Part shown: piece after piece, positions 63,777 to 64,000 of the stretch
Layout: every line of letters starts with the position of its first letter
How positions within the stretch are numbered: the stretch's first letter is position 1
Origin: Aporrectodea caliginosa
Lineage: Eukaryota > Annelida > Clitellata > Crassiclitellata > Lumbricidae
Assembly: GCA_020284085.1 (NCBI GenBank)
Contig: JACEVL010000032.1
Location: forward strand, 1,828,236-1,892,235
DNA: 64,000 nt
Direction: 5' to 3'
Made by a program: the position numbers and the translations under genes
Notes under the pieces: generated by a model
Told to the model about the DNA's origin: nothing
The model's input: only the letters and a program-made list of their open reading frames with translations
The model's database searches: none

Positions 63777-64000
63777 ATGGAATATAAAACGAAAACAGTA
63801 AAACAATTACGAAACATTGCTAAAGAGAATGGTTTGGTTAGATATTCGGGACTGCGAAAAGCGGATCTCGTGAGATTAGTATCATCGAGACTTTTGCAAA
63901 GCGTTAAGACTGTACACGAAAGCAACCCTCTAGACGCTCCAGTTCCAGACATCAAAGTTCCAACGCTTCTTCCAGGTAAGTATACGCCTCCTTCTAATAC
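63777..64000 (+). CDS. Partial ORF with SAP/Rho_N-like N-terminus
   Basis: Begins ATG at 63777 (a TATATAAAA string directly precedes it) and stays open for 74 codons to the window edge. Residues 6-36 read KTVKQLRNIAKENGLVRYSG then LRKADLVRLVS. This is a helix-extended-helix pattern as in SAP and Rho_N (transcription termination factor N-terminal) nucleic-acid-binding motifs. A Pro-rich stretch follows (DAPVPDIKVPTLLPG). A GTAAGT donor lies at 63975-63980, so it could also be a first exon. Similar motifs occur in chromatin proteins and in large DNA transposons or virus-like elements; nothing here decides. It is not similar to anything else in the window. Confidence 0.55.
   Translation, partial: MEYKTKTVKQLRNIAKENGLVRYSGLRKADLVRLVSSRLLQSVKTVHESNPLDAPVPDIKVPTLLPGKYTPPSN

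Overview
This is animal nuclear DNA, AT-rich and full of repeats. It carries one complete conserved gene, the ALG2 mannosyltransferase at 14048-19942 (+ strand, four exons, 402 residues). The organism is probably a marine invertebrate, perhaps an echinoderm or a relative. That is an inference from the mixture of L2/CR1-type and I-type LINEs, hAT, piggyBac and Tc1/mariner elements, and tRNA-derived SINEs; nothing in the sequence settles the taxon. Most long open frames are chance translations of (TCTG)n or (TA)n arrays or pieces of retroelements.

Layout. From 1 to 14 kb the DNA is mostly unassigned, with microsatellites, LINE 3' scraps, short SINEs and one MITE (12653-13111) just upstream of ALG2. 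From 14 to 20 kb lies ALG2; intron 1 holds a foldback element with a 37-bp minisatellite, and intron 2 holds two hAT MITEs with 8-bp target duplications, a decayed hAT transposase and a tRNA-SINE split by one of the MITEs. From 20 to 29 kb there are LINE ends, a piggyBac MITE inside a hAT MITE inside a LINE-derived repeat, and a DD37D Tc1/mariner element split by an L2 LINE. From 29 to 63.3 kb the window is a mosaic of duplicated composite repeats. A segment at about 32.1-36.5 kb recurs at about 42.5-46.2 kb, and a 1.6-kb unit is tandemly repeated at 59.9-63.1 kb. An I-type LINE at 52202-56190 still has open RT and RNase H domains. At 63777 an open frame with a SAP/Rho_N-like motif begins and runs off the right edge.

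Most informative relationship: two very short interspersed families recur dozens of times. S1 is about 127 bp and contains CCAAGCCTGG; S2 is about 85-90 bp and contains GGCCTTTGTTG. Both end near GTCGTTAAAC. Target-site duplications of 15 bp (S1 at 59414-59540) and 12 bp (S2 at 60488-60574) fix their ends and point to retrotransposition. The 3' end of the I-type LINE, bounded by its own 11-bp duplication, carries the same terminal motif as S2, so this LINE or a close relative is the likely partner that moves S2 and possibly S1.

Labels S1, S2, T1-T6 (tRNA-SINEs), LB (CR1-type LINE, minus-strand copies), LE (LINE 3' end with a GATTACG tail) and L2-like are local names used only here.
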